Below, one piece after another: positions 52,292-61,193 of a DNA stretch of 64,000 nucleotides. Under the pieces are notes generated by a model, which made no database searches, had not been told where the DNA came from, and saw only the letters and a list, made by a program, of their open reading frames with translations. Source of the DNA: Ruegeria arenilitoris (GTDB lineage: Bacteria > Pseudomonadota > Alphaproteobacteria > Rhodobacterales > Rhodobacteraceae); assembly GCF_013030985.1 (NCBI RefSeq), contig NZ_WPYP01000015.1, positions 24,878 through 88,877 of the forward strand, written 5' to 3'. Numbering within the stretch: the stretch's first letter is position 1; each line of letters starts with the position of its first letter. The position numbers were made by a program, and so were the translations under genes.

Positions 52292-53380
52292 CTATGATCG
52301 TTGCCGCAACGACAGGCCATTGTGAAAAAGATGCACTTTGCTCGGATCAGCGTTCAGCTTGATATTCTGCCCGCGCAGGTTTCGTTCGACACCGGGAAAC
52401 TTGGCGACAATACCCTCAGCATCAGCCCTGCTGGCGAAATATAGCAGTGTGACTTCTCCCAGGGCTTCGATGAAATCGACATTGCCTTCAAAAAATCCAG
52501 AAGCGTCGTCGGCAAAGAAATCTTCTGGACGCACGCCAATATTGACCTGCAACCCCATTTGTTCGGGGTTGGTCGGAATGGACGAAACGGCCGTACCACC
52601 TGCATCCAGAGTGACCGAGGTCTGTTCCCCGGTTTTGGATATTTTCCCAGGCAACAAGTTCATGGCAGGAGAGCCGATGAACTGCGCCACAAATTCGTTG
52701 TCCGGCGCCTCGTATAATTCCAGCGGCGTACCGACCTGCGCAATGCCCTTATTGGCCAAAACGACGATCCGACTGGCCAGCGTCATCGCTTCGACCTGAT
52801 CATGGGTCACGTAGATCATGGTGCTGTCAGGCATTGCTTCTTTCAGACGTGCGATCTCGATACGGGTCGCGACGCGCAGCGCAGCGTCGAGGTTCGACAG
52901 CGGTTCGTCGAACAGGTAAACCTTGGGGTCCCGTACGATCGCCCGCCCGATGGCAACACGCTGGCGTTGGCCGCCGGATAGGGCCTTGGGCAAGCGGTCC
53001 AAGTACGGATCCAATTGCAGGATCTGCGCGGCGCGCTCGACCGCGCTGTCGATTTCTGCGGCGGGCATTTTCGCGATCTTGAGCGCAAAGGCCATGTTTT
53101 CACGCACAGTCATATGCGGGTAAAGCGCATAGGACTGGAACACCATTGCAATGCCTCGTTGGGCGGGTGGCACGTCATTCATGACCTGCCCTTCGATTTC
53201 CAACGTGCCGCCGGTGATCTTTTCCAAGCCGGCAATCATCCGCAGCAACGTAGATTTGCCGCAGCCCGAAGGACCGACGAAGACGATCAATTCACCCTTA
53301 TCAATATCCAGATCGATGTGTTTCAGAATATCGACTGGACCATAGGATTTCGCCACATCCGTGAGTTTGAGTTCTGACAT
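52292..53380 (-). CDS. aglK: ABC transporter ATP-binding protein AglK
   Basis: A 362-aa sugar-ABC ATPase (MalK/UgpC type): Walker A GPSGCGKST about residue 36, signature LSGGQRQRVAIGRAIVRDP about 133, Walker B VYLFDEPLSNLD, then the switch histidine in YVTHDQ, and a C-terminal regulatory OB domain. Energises the AglFG permease. 3 nt after the glucosidase gene. It ends the agl operon. Confidence 0.9.
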   Translation of the reverse strand: MSELKLTDVAKSYGPVDILKHIDLDIDKGELIVFVGPSGCGKSTLLRMIAGLEKITGGTLEIEGQVMNDVPPAQRGIAMVFQSYALYPHMTVRENMAFALKIAKMPAAEIDSAVERAAQILQLDPYLDRLPKALSGGQRQRVAIGRAIVRDPKVYLFDEPLSNLDAALRVATRIEIARLKEAMPDSTMIYVTHDQVEAMTLASRIVVLANKGIAQVGTPLELYEAPDNEFVAQFIGSPAMNLLPGKISKTGEQTSVTLDAGGTAVSSIPTNPEQMGLQVNIGVRPEDFFADDASGFFEGNVDFIEALGEVTLLYFASRADAEGIVAKFPGVERNLRGQNIKLNADPSKVHLFHNGLSLRQRS

Positions 53381-53383
53381 GGT

Positions 53384-55039
53384 TTACCCCTCGTCCCTGA
53401 CCATCAGACAGAATTGGGCGGGGTGCAACGTCACGCTGCCCTCGCCGTCGACGCCGCCAAGGTCTTGCCCGATGACCCGCCAGTTGCCTTCGGGCAGGTC
53501 GACCCGCTTCGCTTCTGCCCCCTGATTGAAAGCACAAAAAACCGTTTCAGACGCGTTTTCTCTTTGAAACATCAAGACAGACCCGACCTGTCGCATCTCG
53601 GATTGCGCACCCGAGGCGAGCGCCGGATGGGCGCGGCGCAGCGCGATCGCGCGGCGATAATGGTGAAGCATAGACTGGCGATCCGCCTCCAACCGATCCA
53701 CGGCCTTTTCAGATTGCGCGGCGCTGACCGGCAACCATGGCTCACCTGTACTGAACCCCGACTGTTCGCCCTGCGCCGTCCAGACCATCGGAGTGCGGCA
53801 GCCATCCCGGCCTTTGAACTCGGGCCAGAATTCGATGCCGTAGGGGTCTTGCAGCATTTCAAACGGAACATCCGCCTCATGCAGGCCTAGCTCCTCACCC
53901 TGATAAAGACAGGCTGATCCTCGCAGGCACATCATCAGGACCGTATGCTGACGAATGGCCGCATCATCCAAGCCCCAGCGTGAGGCATGGCGTTGCACGT
54001 CATGGTTTGAGAACGCCCAGCATGGCCAGGCATCCCCGGCCTTGGCCTGAAGCTGATCGAATACCTGCTTCGCATAAGTGGCTGTCAGTGCGCGTTTTTC
54101 AAGAAATTCGAAGGCATAGCACATATGCATCCGCTTATCGCCCGACGTGTACTCACCCATGATTTCCAGCCCGCGCTGCGCGTCGCCGACCTCACCCAGA
54201 CAGGCGCGGCCTTCATATTCGTCTGTCAGCTCCCGCAACCGTTCCAGGAAGGTGATGTTTTCAGGCTGACTTTTAGAATACAGATGGTCTTGGTGGTTAT
54301 ACGGGTTCACCGCAGGCGCGATTGAAGCGTTGCGCGCTTCGATTGGAAGGGCGGGATTGTCGCGCAGCTGTTTGTCGTGGAAATAAAAGTTGATGGTGTC
54401 CAGACGGAATCCATCCACGCCCAAATCCAGCCAGAACCGGGCGACATCCAGCAAAGCGTCCTGAACGTCTGGACTGTGGAAATTCAGATCCGGCTGCGAG
54501 GTCAGGAAGTTGTGCAGGTAATACTGCAGGCGGCGCGGGTCCCACTGCCATGCCGAGCCCCCAAAGATCGACAGCCAGTTGTTGGGCGGTGTACCGTCCG
54601 GTTTCGGATCGGCCCAGACATACCAGTCGGATTTCGGGTTATCCCGGCTGGCACGGCTTTCACCAAACCACGGGTGCTGGTCGGAAGTGTGCGACAGCAC
54701 CAGATCGATCATCACTTTCAGACCCTTGTCATGGGCCCGATCCAGCATTTCGCGGAAATCTTCAAGCGAGCCGAACATCGGATCAACGTCGCGGTAATCG
54801 CTGACGTCATAACCGAAATCCTTCATCGGAGATTTGAAGAAGGGTGAAATCCAGATCGCATCGACCCCCAGCGAGGCGATATAGTCCAGACGTTGAGTGA
54901 TCCCCTTCAGGTCTCCGATCCCGTCCCCATTGCTGTCCTGAAAGCTGCGCGGATAGATCTGATAGATCACCCCGCCGCGCCACCAATCTGATACTGCTTT
55001 GGTTGATTTGGAAAGTTCCACAGTATTCTGCACGTTCAT
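53384..55039 (-). CDS. aglA: alpha-glucosidase AglA (GH13)
   Basis: A 551-aa cytoplasmic GH13 enzyme without signal peptide. Conserved regions: I DLVLSHTSDQHPWF, II GFRLDTINFY (nucleophile D), III LGEVGD (acid/base E), IV FSNHDVQRHASRW. It hydrolyses sucrose, maltose, trehalose or other alpha-glucosides after import. Between aglG and aglK, as in Sinorhizobium agl operons. Confidence 0.9.
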   Translation of the reverse strand: MNVQNTVELSKSTKAVSDWWRGGVIYQIYPRSFQDSNGDGIGDLKGITQRLDYIASLGVDAIWISPFFKSPMKDFGYDVSDYRDVDPMFGSLEDFREMLDRAHDKGLKVMIDLVLSHTSDQHPWFGESRASRDNPKSDWYVWADPKPDGTPPNNWLSIFGGSAWQWDPRRLQYYLHNFLTSQPDLNFHSPDVQDALLDVARFWLDLGVDGFRLDTINFYFHDKQLRDNPALPIEARNASIAPAVNPYNHQDHLYSKSQPENITFLERLRELTDEYEGRACLGEVGDAQRGLEIMGEYTSGDKRMHMCYAFEFLEKRALTATYAKQVFDQLQAKAGDAWPCWAFSNHDVQRHASRWGLDDAAIRQHTVLMMCLRGSACLYQGEELGLHEADVPFEMLQDPYGIEFWPEFKGRDGCRTPMVWTAQGEQSGFSTGEPWLPVSAAQSEKAVDRLEADRQSMLHHYRRAIALRRAHPALASGAQSEMRQVGSVLMFQRENASETVFCAFNQGAEAKRVDLPEGNWRVIGQDLGGVDGEGSVTLHPAQFCLMVRDEG

Positions 55040-55048
55040 CAGACGCCT

Positions 55049-56197
55049 CTATTTGACGGATCCGGCCAACAGGCCCCGGACCAGGTATTTTTGCATTGCG
55101 AAGAAGACGACCAGCGGCACGAAGATCGACACAAATGCCGCGGTTGCCAGAATTTCCCAGTTGCCCCCACGGGTACCCAGCAGCTCGACGATGCGGTTGG
55201 TCATCACGGTGGTTTGGCCGGTGGCATCGATCAGAAAGACCTTCGCCACCAGAAGATCGTTCCATGTCCATAGGAACTGAAAGATCGCGAAGGACGCGAG
55301 CGCCGGAAAGCTAAGCGGAAGGATTAACTTTGTGAAAATCTGGAACTCGGTCGCGCCATCGACGCGGGCGTTCTCGATCAGGTCGCGGGGCAGCCCGGCC
55401 ATGTAGTTGCGTAACAGATAGATCGCCAGGGGCATCCCAAAGCCCGTATGGGCCAGCCAGACGCCCAGATACCCTTTCCCGATCCCGATATTCAGGTGGA
55501 ACTTCAAGAGCGGAATCAATGCCAGTTGCAACGGGACCACCAGCAGGCCAACCACGGCCGCGATCAGCAAGGCGCGGCCCGGAAACTCCATCCATGCCAA
55601 TGCATAGGCCGCGAAGGCTGCAACAAGGATCGGGATGATCGTTGCGGGGATTGTGACCGTCAACGTGTTAAAAAACGCTTTGGCCATACTGTCCGTACTG
55701 CTTTGGTCCAGTAGAATTTTTTTGTAGTTGTCCAACGTGAATTCAGGCGGCAGTTCCGCGGTCACAAATACGCGCGCGCCGCGCTTGCCGCTGAACTCTT
55801 CGCTGTTTTCCATCCGGTAGTTGCCATCTGCATCGACGGTGATTGTGCCGCCTCGGCGAAGCTCGGCCGTTTCGCCGGGCGCAAAGGCACCTACATCCCG
55901 CGCACTGATACCCCATTTGGAGATTGTGATCGGTTCGTCATCACCAAACAGCTGACCCTCGATGACATAGAGTTCACCTTCAAGCACCTGCGTGTCCGGT
56001 GCTGCGCTGCGCAAGGTCAGATTCTGCTCGGACGGGAACAGTGATCGCCACCATCCGCTGCCGGAAATCTGGTCCGCTGTGCGAAAGGACGAGATCAAGA
56101 GCCCAAGCGTCGGAATGACCCATAAGACCACCAGAAAGACGACCGAGGCATGGACAACCCAGCGCAGAGCCGGTTTGGTTCCCGCAATATTGTTCAT
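55049..56197 (-). CDS. aglG: ABC transporter permease AglG
   Basis: A 382-aa MalG-type permease with six helices. After the first helix a long periplasmic insert (residues about 45-150, with VLEGELYVIEGQLFGDDEP) is present, characteristic of AglG. The EAA motif reads NARVDGATEFQIFTKLILPLSFPAL near 285. Spaced 3 nt from aglF. Confidence 0.89.
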   Translation of the reverse strand: MNNIAGTKPALRWVVHASVVFLVVLWVIPTLGLLISSFRTADQISGSGWWRSLFPSEQNLTLRSAAPDTQVLEGELYVIEGQLFGDDEPITISKWGISARDVGAFAPGETAELRRGGTITVDADGNYRMENSEEFSGKRGARVFVTAELPPEFTLDNYKKILLDQSSTDSMAKAFFNTLTVTIPATIIPILVAAFAAYALAWMEFPGRALLIAAVVGLLVVPLQLALIPLLKFHLNIGIGKGYLGVWLAHTGFGMPLAIYLLRNYMAGLPRDLIENARVDGATEFQIFTKLILPLSFPALASFAIFQFLWTWNDLLVAKVFLIDATGQTTVMTNRIVELLGTRGGNWEILATAAFVSIFVPLVVFFAMQKYLVRGLLAGSVK

Positions 56198-56200
56198 GGC

Positions 56201-57208
56201 CTACTCCATCTCCTTGCGCGCATTGCGCACGTTCCAGACCAGGATTGGGGTCACCAACAGCATGATCACCATGGCTGAGGCCGAGCCCACGCCCCAGTCG
56301 TTGGCGCGAAACAGCTTGTCATACATGTAATTGGCCAGAACCTGCGTCTCCCACTGGCCGTTTGTCATGGCAAAGACGATGTCGAAGACCTTTAGGACCG
56401 TGATCGTGATCGTGGTCCAGACGACCAATATCGTGGTCTTGATCTGCGGCACCTTGATCCTGAAGAATATCTGAAACGGATTGGCTCCGTCGAGAATGGC
56501 GGCCTCGACTGTTTCTTCGGGGATACCACGCAGGGCCGCCGAAAGGATCACCATGGCAAATCCGGTTTGAATCCAAACCAGAACAATCATCAGGAAGAAG
56601 CTGTTCCAAAAAGGAACCGTCAGCCAGGTCTGCGGTTCGGTCCCACCAAAGAAAATATAAAGCGCGTTCAGGATGCCAATCTGATCCTGCTCTGCCGGAC
56701 GGGCATCGTAGACCAGTTTCCAGATCACAGAAGCACCGACAAATGAAATCGCCATTGGCATAAAGATCAGCGACTTGGCGAAGTTGCCCCAGCGGATGCG
56801 GTCGGTCAGTTGCGCAACCAGCAGGCCGAAAGCGGTGGACATGGCAGGCACCACGATGAGCCAGAACATATTGTTGCGCATGGCTTCCCAGAATTTCGGC
56901 TCGGCCGCCATCTGGGTGTAATTGTCCAGCCCGACCCACCTGTACCCGCCGCCGGGCACGCGTTCCGTGAGTGACAGTCGCAGTGTCTCAACCACCGGAT
57001 AGGCCAGGTATAGCCCTAGTGCAGCAAGTGCGGGGAACAGGAACAGCCAAGGCCTGATCATGTTCGCTCGGTTGATATTGCGCCCCGCGTTCGGACCACG
57101 CGGCGGGAACAGGACCTTATCCAGAAACTGGTTCGATAGGTAGAAGTAGCCCACGCAACCCGACACACCGATAATGATGGTCAGCAGGCCCTGAAGTGCC
57201 GGTGTCAT
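56201..57208 (-). CDS. aglF: ABC transporter permease AglF
   Basis: A 335-aa MalF-type permease with about eight hydrophobic segments; EAA loop EAAILDGANPFQIFFRIKVPQIK near residue 250. Short soluble loop KVLFPPRGPNAGRN after the first helix. Forms the channel with AglG. Confidence 0.89.
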   Translation of the reverse strand: MTPALQGLLTIIIGVSGCVGYFYLSNQFLDKVLFPPRGPNAGRNINRANMIRPWLFLFPALAALGLYLAYPVVETLRLSLTERVPGGGYRWVGLDNYTQMAAEPKFWEAMRNNMFWLIVVPAMSTAFGLLVAQLTDRIRWGNFAKSLIFMPMAISFVGASVIWKLVYDARPAEQDQIGILNALYIFFGGTEPQTWLTVPFWNSFFLMIVLVWIQTGFAMVILSAALRGIPEETVEAAILDGANPFQIFFRIKVPQIKTTILVVWTTITITVLKVFDIVFAMTNGQWETQVLANYMYDKLFRANDWGVGSASAMVIMLLVTPILVWNVRNARKEME

Positions 57209-57232
57209 GATACCCTCATCGGTTTGGGAACA

Positions 57233-57252
57233 GGGCGGTCGCAGAACCGCCC
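57233..57252 (-). promoter_or_regulatory. intercistronic hairpin after aglE
   Basis: GGGCGGT and ACCGCCC form a 7-bp stem with a 6-nt loop between aglE and aglF. No U-tract. Probably stabilises the aglE message relative to the permease genes. Confidence 0.55.
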
Positions 57253-57263
57253 CGCAGTCTCAT

Positions 57264-58622
57264 TTACTTCGCGGCATCCCACGAAGATTGGATTTCTCCG
57301 GCAACCGTAGCGGCATCCTTCGCGCCCGAAGAATAGTCGACCATGCCGGTCCAGAACGTCCCTGCACCGACCGCGCCGGGCATCAGGTCGGACCCGTCAA
57401 AACGGAACGTGGTGGCATTGGTCAGAATTTCGCCCTGCCCCCGCTGGGTGTCGTTGGCGTAATTCTCGGGATTAGCGCCAAGATGCGGTGTCAGGAATCC
57501 GTCTTGCGACATCATGATCTCATGCGCAAAGGGGGTCTTGAGAAACTCCATGAACACTTCGGCCGCAGGGTTCGGGTTGGTGATCGTGAACAATGTGCCT
57601 GCCCCCAGAACCGGGGTGCCCAGATCTTTTTCGGCAAAGGCCGGGAAGTAGAAGAAATCCGCATCCACGCCCAACTCGGTTCCTTCCGGGAAGTAAGCAG
57701 GGATGAACGACGCCTGACGGTGCATCATACAGGCTGGCGGGCTGTCGAACAGACCCTTGGGGCTGTCGCGAAAGTCAATCGCGGCGGTGTCATCGGCGCC
57801 ACCCACAACATAGTCATCATTGCGGGTAAAGCTACCGTACTCCTCGATCACTTCGATCACGCGCGGGTCGTCGAACTTCATCTCATTCGACACCCATTGG
57901 TCGTAGACTTCAGGCGGCTGTGTGCGCAGCATCAGGTCTTCGACCCAGTCAGTCGCGGGCCAGCCGGTTGCGCCACCGGACGCAAGACCCACACAAAGCG
58001 GCGTCTCGCCATCCTCGACCATCTGGTCCATCAGAGCCTTGAACTCTTCCATGGTCTGCGGGACTTCATAACCAAAGTCTTCAAAGTTTTCCGGCACATA
58101 CCAGACCAGCGACTTGACGTTCACATTGAAGAAGAAACCGTAGAAATTCTTGGCCCCCTCGGCGTTTTCAAAGGTACCCAGATCGACCCAGGACTGACCG
58201 GCCGCGAAATTGTCCTTGATCCAGTCCGCAGACCCTTCGGCAAGTGGCGTCAGATATCCGTTCCTGGCCATGTTCGCCGCGAGACCCGGCTGCGGAAAGA
58301 CCGTCAGGTTTGGCGCCGAACCAGCGGCAGCGTCGATCAGGATCTGCTGTTCCAGAGAATCCGAACCGACATAGCTGGAATTCGCTCCGGTAGCCTGATC
58401 AAAATAGGCAACGAGATTTTCGAATGACTTTCCTTCACTCGCAAGCCACGGCCCGAAAATGGTCAGGTCCTGGCCGCTCAGATCATGGGCGTCGGCAAAT
58501 GCCTGAAAACCGTCCCAGTCAAACCCGCCTTCGCCGACGGGGTGGATCAGCTCACCCTGCGCCTGGGCCGCCCCAGCCACCAAAGCAAATGTGGCCGCAC
58601 CTGCATAAAGCGCGTTTCTCAT
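57264..58622 (-). CDS. aglE: alpha-glucoside ABC transporter substrate-binding protein AglE
   Basis: A 452-aa periplasmic binding protein with a signal peptide (LYAGAATFALVAGAAQAQGE). Family-1 extracellular binding protein features: TIFGPWLASEGKSFENLV, SAPNLTVFPQPGL, and the aromatic GATGWPATDWVEDL. The start MRNALYAG has GGAGGAAGATTC before it; the frame open to 58787 runs through the operator region and is rejected. First gene of aglEFGAK. Confidence 0.9.
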   Translation of the reverse strand: MRNALYAGAATFALVAGAAQAQGELIHPVGEGGFDWDGFQAFADAHDLSGQDLTIFGPWLASEGKSFENLVAYFDQATGANSSYVGSDSLEQQILIDAAAGSAPNLTVFPQPGLAANMARNGYLTPLAEGSADWIKDNFAAGQSWVDLGTFENAEGAKNFYGFFFNVNVKSLVWYVPENFEDFGYEVPQTMEEFKALMDQMVEDGETPLCVGLASGGATGWPATDWVEDLMLRTQPPEVYDQWVSNEMKFDDPRVIEVIEEYGSFTRNDDYVVGGADDTAAIDFRDSPKGLFDSPPACMMHRQASFIPAYFPEGTELGVDADFFYFPAFAEKDLGTPVLGAGTLFTITNPNPAAEVFMEFLKTPFAHEIMMSQDGFLTPHLGANPENYANDTQRGQGEILTNATTFRFDGSDLMPGAVGAGTFWTGMVDYSSGAKDAATVAGEIQSSWDAAK

Positions 58623-58667
58623 GAATCTTCCTCCCAACAATTCCATGCGCCGCTGAGACTCAGTTCT

Positions 58668-58679
58668 CAAAGCGCTTTG
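58668..58679. promoter_or_regulatory. LacI-type operator upstream of aglE
   Basis: CAAAGCGCTTTG, a perfect 12-bp palindrome with central CpG-type LacI half-sites, 46 nt before the aglE ATG. Same AAAGCGCTTT core as the site before aglR. Confidence 0.72.
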
Positions 58680-58810
58680 GTTCTGCAGTTTATCCGCTAA
58701 CATCCTTCGCCTGTCAATATCCACGTTAGAAACTTGGAACTTAAATAAACTAACTGAAACGGGTTGACGGAAAGAGCGTTTGCCCACACAACAAAGAAAA
58801 CCAGAAAACT

Positions 58811-58824
58811 TGAAAGCGCTTTGA
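58811..58824. promoter_or_regulatory. LacI-type operator upstream of aglR
   Basis: TGAAAGCGCTTTGA, containing the AAAGCGCTTT core, ends 7 nt before the aglR ATG. It suggests AglR represses its own gene by blocking the ribosome-site/promoter region, and may loop to the aglE operator about 140 nt away. Confidence 0.72.
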
Positions 58825-58831
58825 AACGACC

Positions 58832-59863
58832 ATGAACCTGAAGCAGCTCTCAGAAATTCTTGCCCTTTCGCAAACGACGGTCAGCCGTGCGCTGAACGGC
58901 TACCCCGAAGTGAGCGAGGAAACCCGGATGCGCGTTCAGGCTGCTGCAGCCAAGCATGGCTATCGCCCAAACAGCCGGGCCAAAGGGCTGGCGACGGGCA
59001 AATCCATGGTGATCGGTCACGTGATTCCCAGCTCGTCCCAACACGAGATGGTGAATCCGATCTTCGGTGACTTCGTTGCCGGTGCTGCACGAACGTACGC
59101 CGCGCATGGCTATGACATGATGTTCACCACAGCCGATGACACCTCGCTCGAAGGAACTTATCGCAGCCTGTTTCAGCGCGGCGCCGTGGATGGCGTCGTT
59201 TTGCAAGGCCCCAAAGTCAACGAGCGGCGCATCGACCTCCTGAACCAGATGGCGGTGCCGTTTATCGTACACGGGCGTTCGACCGGGGTGGACGCAGAGT
59301 ATGACTGGATTGATGTGAACAACAAAAGCTCGTTCCTGCGCGCCACGCAGTTTCTGATCGATTTGGGGCATTGCCGGATTGCTCTGATCAACGGGCTTGA
59401 GGATATGGATTTCGCGCAGCGCCGCCGCGCCGGGTACCTTCAGGCACTGGATCAGGCGGGTTTGAAACCGGACCCGCAACTGATGCGCAGCGCCGAGATG
59501 ACCGAAGTCTACGGGCATTGCGAAACCCGCAATATGCTGCAGTTAGATGACCCGCCGACGGCCATTCTGGCGTCCTCGATGATTTCAGCCATTGGCGTGA
59601 GGCGGGCATTGGACGAGGCAGGGCTTCGGATCGGCCGGGATGTCTCGGTCATTGCCCATGACGACGACCTCTCTTACCTAAAGAACGGGCAGGATGTGCC
59701 AATTTTCACTGCAACGCGATCCTCTGTCCGACATGCAGGCGAGCTGGCTGCCGAGATGCTGATCGAGCGGATCAAATCGCCCGGGGACCCGGTCAAAACC
59801 AGATTGCTTGAGGCGGAACTGGTTGTTGGTAAATCAACTGGCCCCGCGCCCAACAGGATATGA
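58832..59863 (+). CDS. aglR: LacI family repressor AglR
   Basis: A 343-aa LacI regulator. Headpiece LKQLSEILALSQTTVSRALNGYPEVSEETR (residues 3-32) with the hinge-helix SRAKGLATGKS, then a ribose-binding-like sugar domain. Divergent from aglE, with AAAGCGCTTT palindromes in the shared region. Likely releases on alpha-glucosides or derivatives. Overlaps the beta-glucosidase start by 4 nt. Confidence 0.9.
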   Translation: MNLKQLSEILALSQTTVSRALNGYPEVSEETRMRVQAAAAKHGYRPNSRAKGLATGKSMVIGHVIPSSSQHEMVNPIFGDFVAGAARTYAAHGYDMMFTTADDTSLEGTYRSLFQRGAVDGVVLQGPKVNERRIDLLNQMAVPFIVHGRSTGVDAEYDWIDVNNKSSFLRATQFLIDLGHCRIALINGLEDMDFAQRRRAGYLQALDQAGLKPDPQLMRSAEMTEVYGHCETRNMLQLDDPPTAILASSMISAIGVRRALDEAGLRIGRDVSVIAHDDDLSYLKNGQDVPIFTATRSSVRHAGELAAEMLIERIKSPGDPVKTRLLEAELVVGKSTGPAPNRI

Positions 59864-61185
59864 CGATGAAGTTTAAGCGCAGCGACTTTCCGGCGGATTT
59901 CCTCTTTGGCGTTGCCACCTCGGCCTATCAGATCGAAGGTCACGCCCAAGGTGGTGCCGGTTCGACACATTGGGATACGTTTGCGGCGACGCCGGGCAAT
60001 GTGGTGCGTGGGGAAAACGGCGATCTGGCCTGTGATCACCTGAACCGGTTCGAACAGGATCTCGATCTTGTGCGCGATGCGGGGTTTGATTGCTATCGTT
60101 TCTCGACCAGTTGGGCGCGCGTGATGCCGGAAGGGCGTGGGTCGATTAACCAAGCTGGCCTAGACTTTTACGACCGCCTTGCTGACGCGTTATTGGAACG
60201 TGGCATCCGCCCCTGTGCGACACTGTATCACTGGGAACTGCCGTCAGCTCTGGCTGATCTGGGCGGTTGGCGCAATCGGGATATCGCCAGTTGGTTTGCC
60301 GATTTCACCGAAGTCATCATGGGCCGGATCGGCGATCGGATGTACAGCGTTGCCCCGATCAATGAACCGTGGTGTGTCAGTTGGCTCAGCCATTTCGAGG
60401 GGCACCATGCCCCGGGACTGCGAGACATACGCGCCACGGCTCGTGCCATGCATCACGTCCTGCTGGCCCATGGCCACGCCATTCAGGCGATGCGAGGGTT
60501 GGGCATGTCTAATCTGGGCGGGGTGTTCAATCTGGAATGGGCCGAACCCGCCGATGACAGTCCGGAGGCGCGGAAAGCGGCCGATCTGTACGATGGGATC
60601 TACAACCGGTTTTTCCTGGGTGGCGTTTTTAAAAAAGCCTATCCTCAGAACGTGCTGGAGGGGTTGGAACCCTACCTTCCTTCCGGCTGGCAAGAGGATT
60701 TCGATGTCATCGGTGTTCCTGTCGACTGGTGCGGGATAAACTACTATACCCGCAAACTCATCGCCCCTGCGGACACCGCCTGGCCCGGCCTGACCGAAAT
60801 CCCGGGCCCCTTGCCCAAAACACAAATGGGATGGGAAATCGACCCCGCCGCTCTAAGTCGGTTCCTGATCCGAACGGCGCGCGAGTATACCGGTGGTTTG
60901 CCGATCTACGTGACCGAAAATGGCATGGCCAGCCCTGAGCGCAAACAAGACGGTGATCGCATCGGGTATCTGGACCAACACTTTTCCGCCGTTCAGGTGG
61001 CCCTGAACCAGAATGTGCCGATCAGGGGATACTTTGTCTGGTCCCTGTTAGACAACTACGAATGGGCCCTGGGGTATGAAAAACGCTTTGGCCTGGTTGA
61101 CGTTGATTTCGATACGATGAAACGCACCCCAAAAGCCTCTTACTTCGCCTTAAAAGATGCGCTGACCGAAGACCGCGCCTCATAA
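59860..61185 (+). CDS. GH1 beta-glucosidase
   Basis: A 441-aa family 1 glycoside hydrolase. Acid/base glutamate in APINEPWCVSW near residue 168, nucleophile in IYVTENGMA near 352, N-terminal FPADFLFGVATSAYQIEG. No signal peptide, so intracellular. Coupled to aglR by ATGA overlap. It extends the locus to beta-glucosides; whether AglE imports them is not visible. Confidence 0.92.
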   Translation: MTMKFKRSDFPADFLFGVATSAYQIEGHAQGGAGSTHWDTFAATPGNVVRGENGDLACDHLNRFEQDLDLVRDAGFDCYRFSTSWARVMPEGRGSINQAGLDFYDRLADALLERGIRPCATLYHWELPSALADLGGWRNRDIASWFADFTEVIMGRIGDRMYSVAPINEPWCVSWLSHFEGHHAPGLRDIRATARAMHHVLLAHGHAIQAMRGLGMSNLGGVFNLEWAEPADDSPEARKAADLYDGIYNRFFLGGVFKKAYPQNVLEGLEPYLPSGWQEDFDVIGVPVDWCGINYYTRKLIAPADTAWPGLTEIPGPLPKTQMGWEIDPAALSRFLIRTAREYTGGLPIYVTENGMASPERKQDGDRIGYLDQHFSAVQVALNQNVPIRGYFVWSLLDNYEWALGYEKRFGLVDVDFDTMKRTPKASYFALKDALTEDRAS

Positions 61186-61193
61186 TTCCGACC

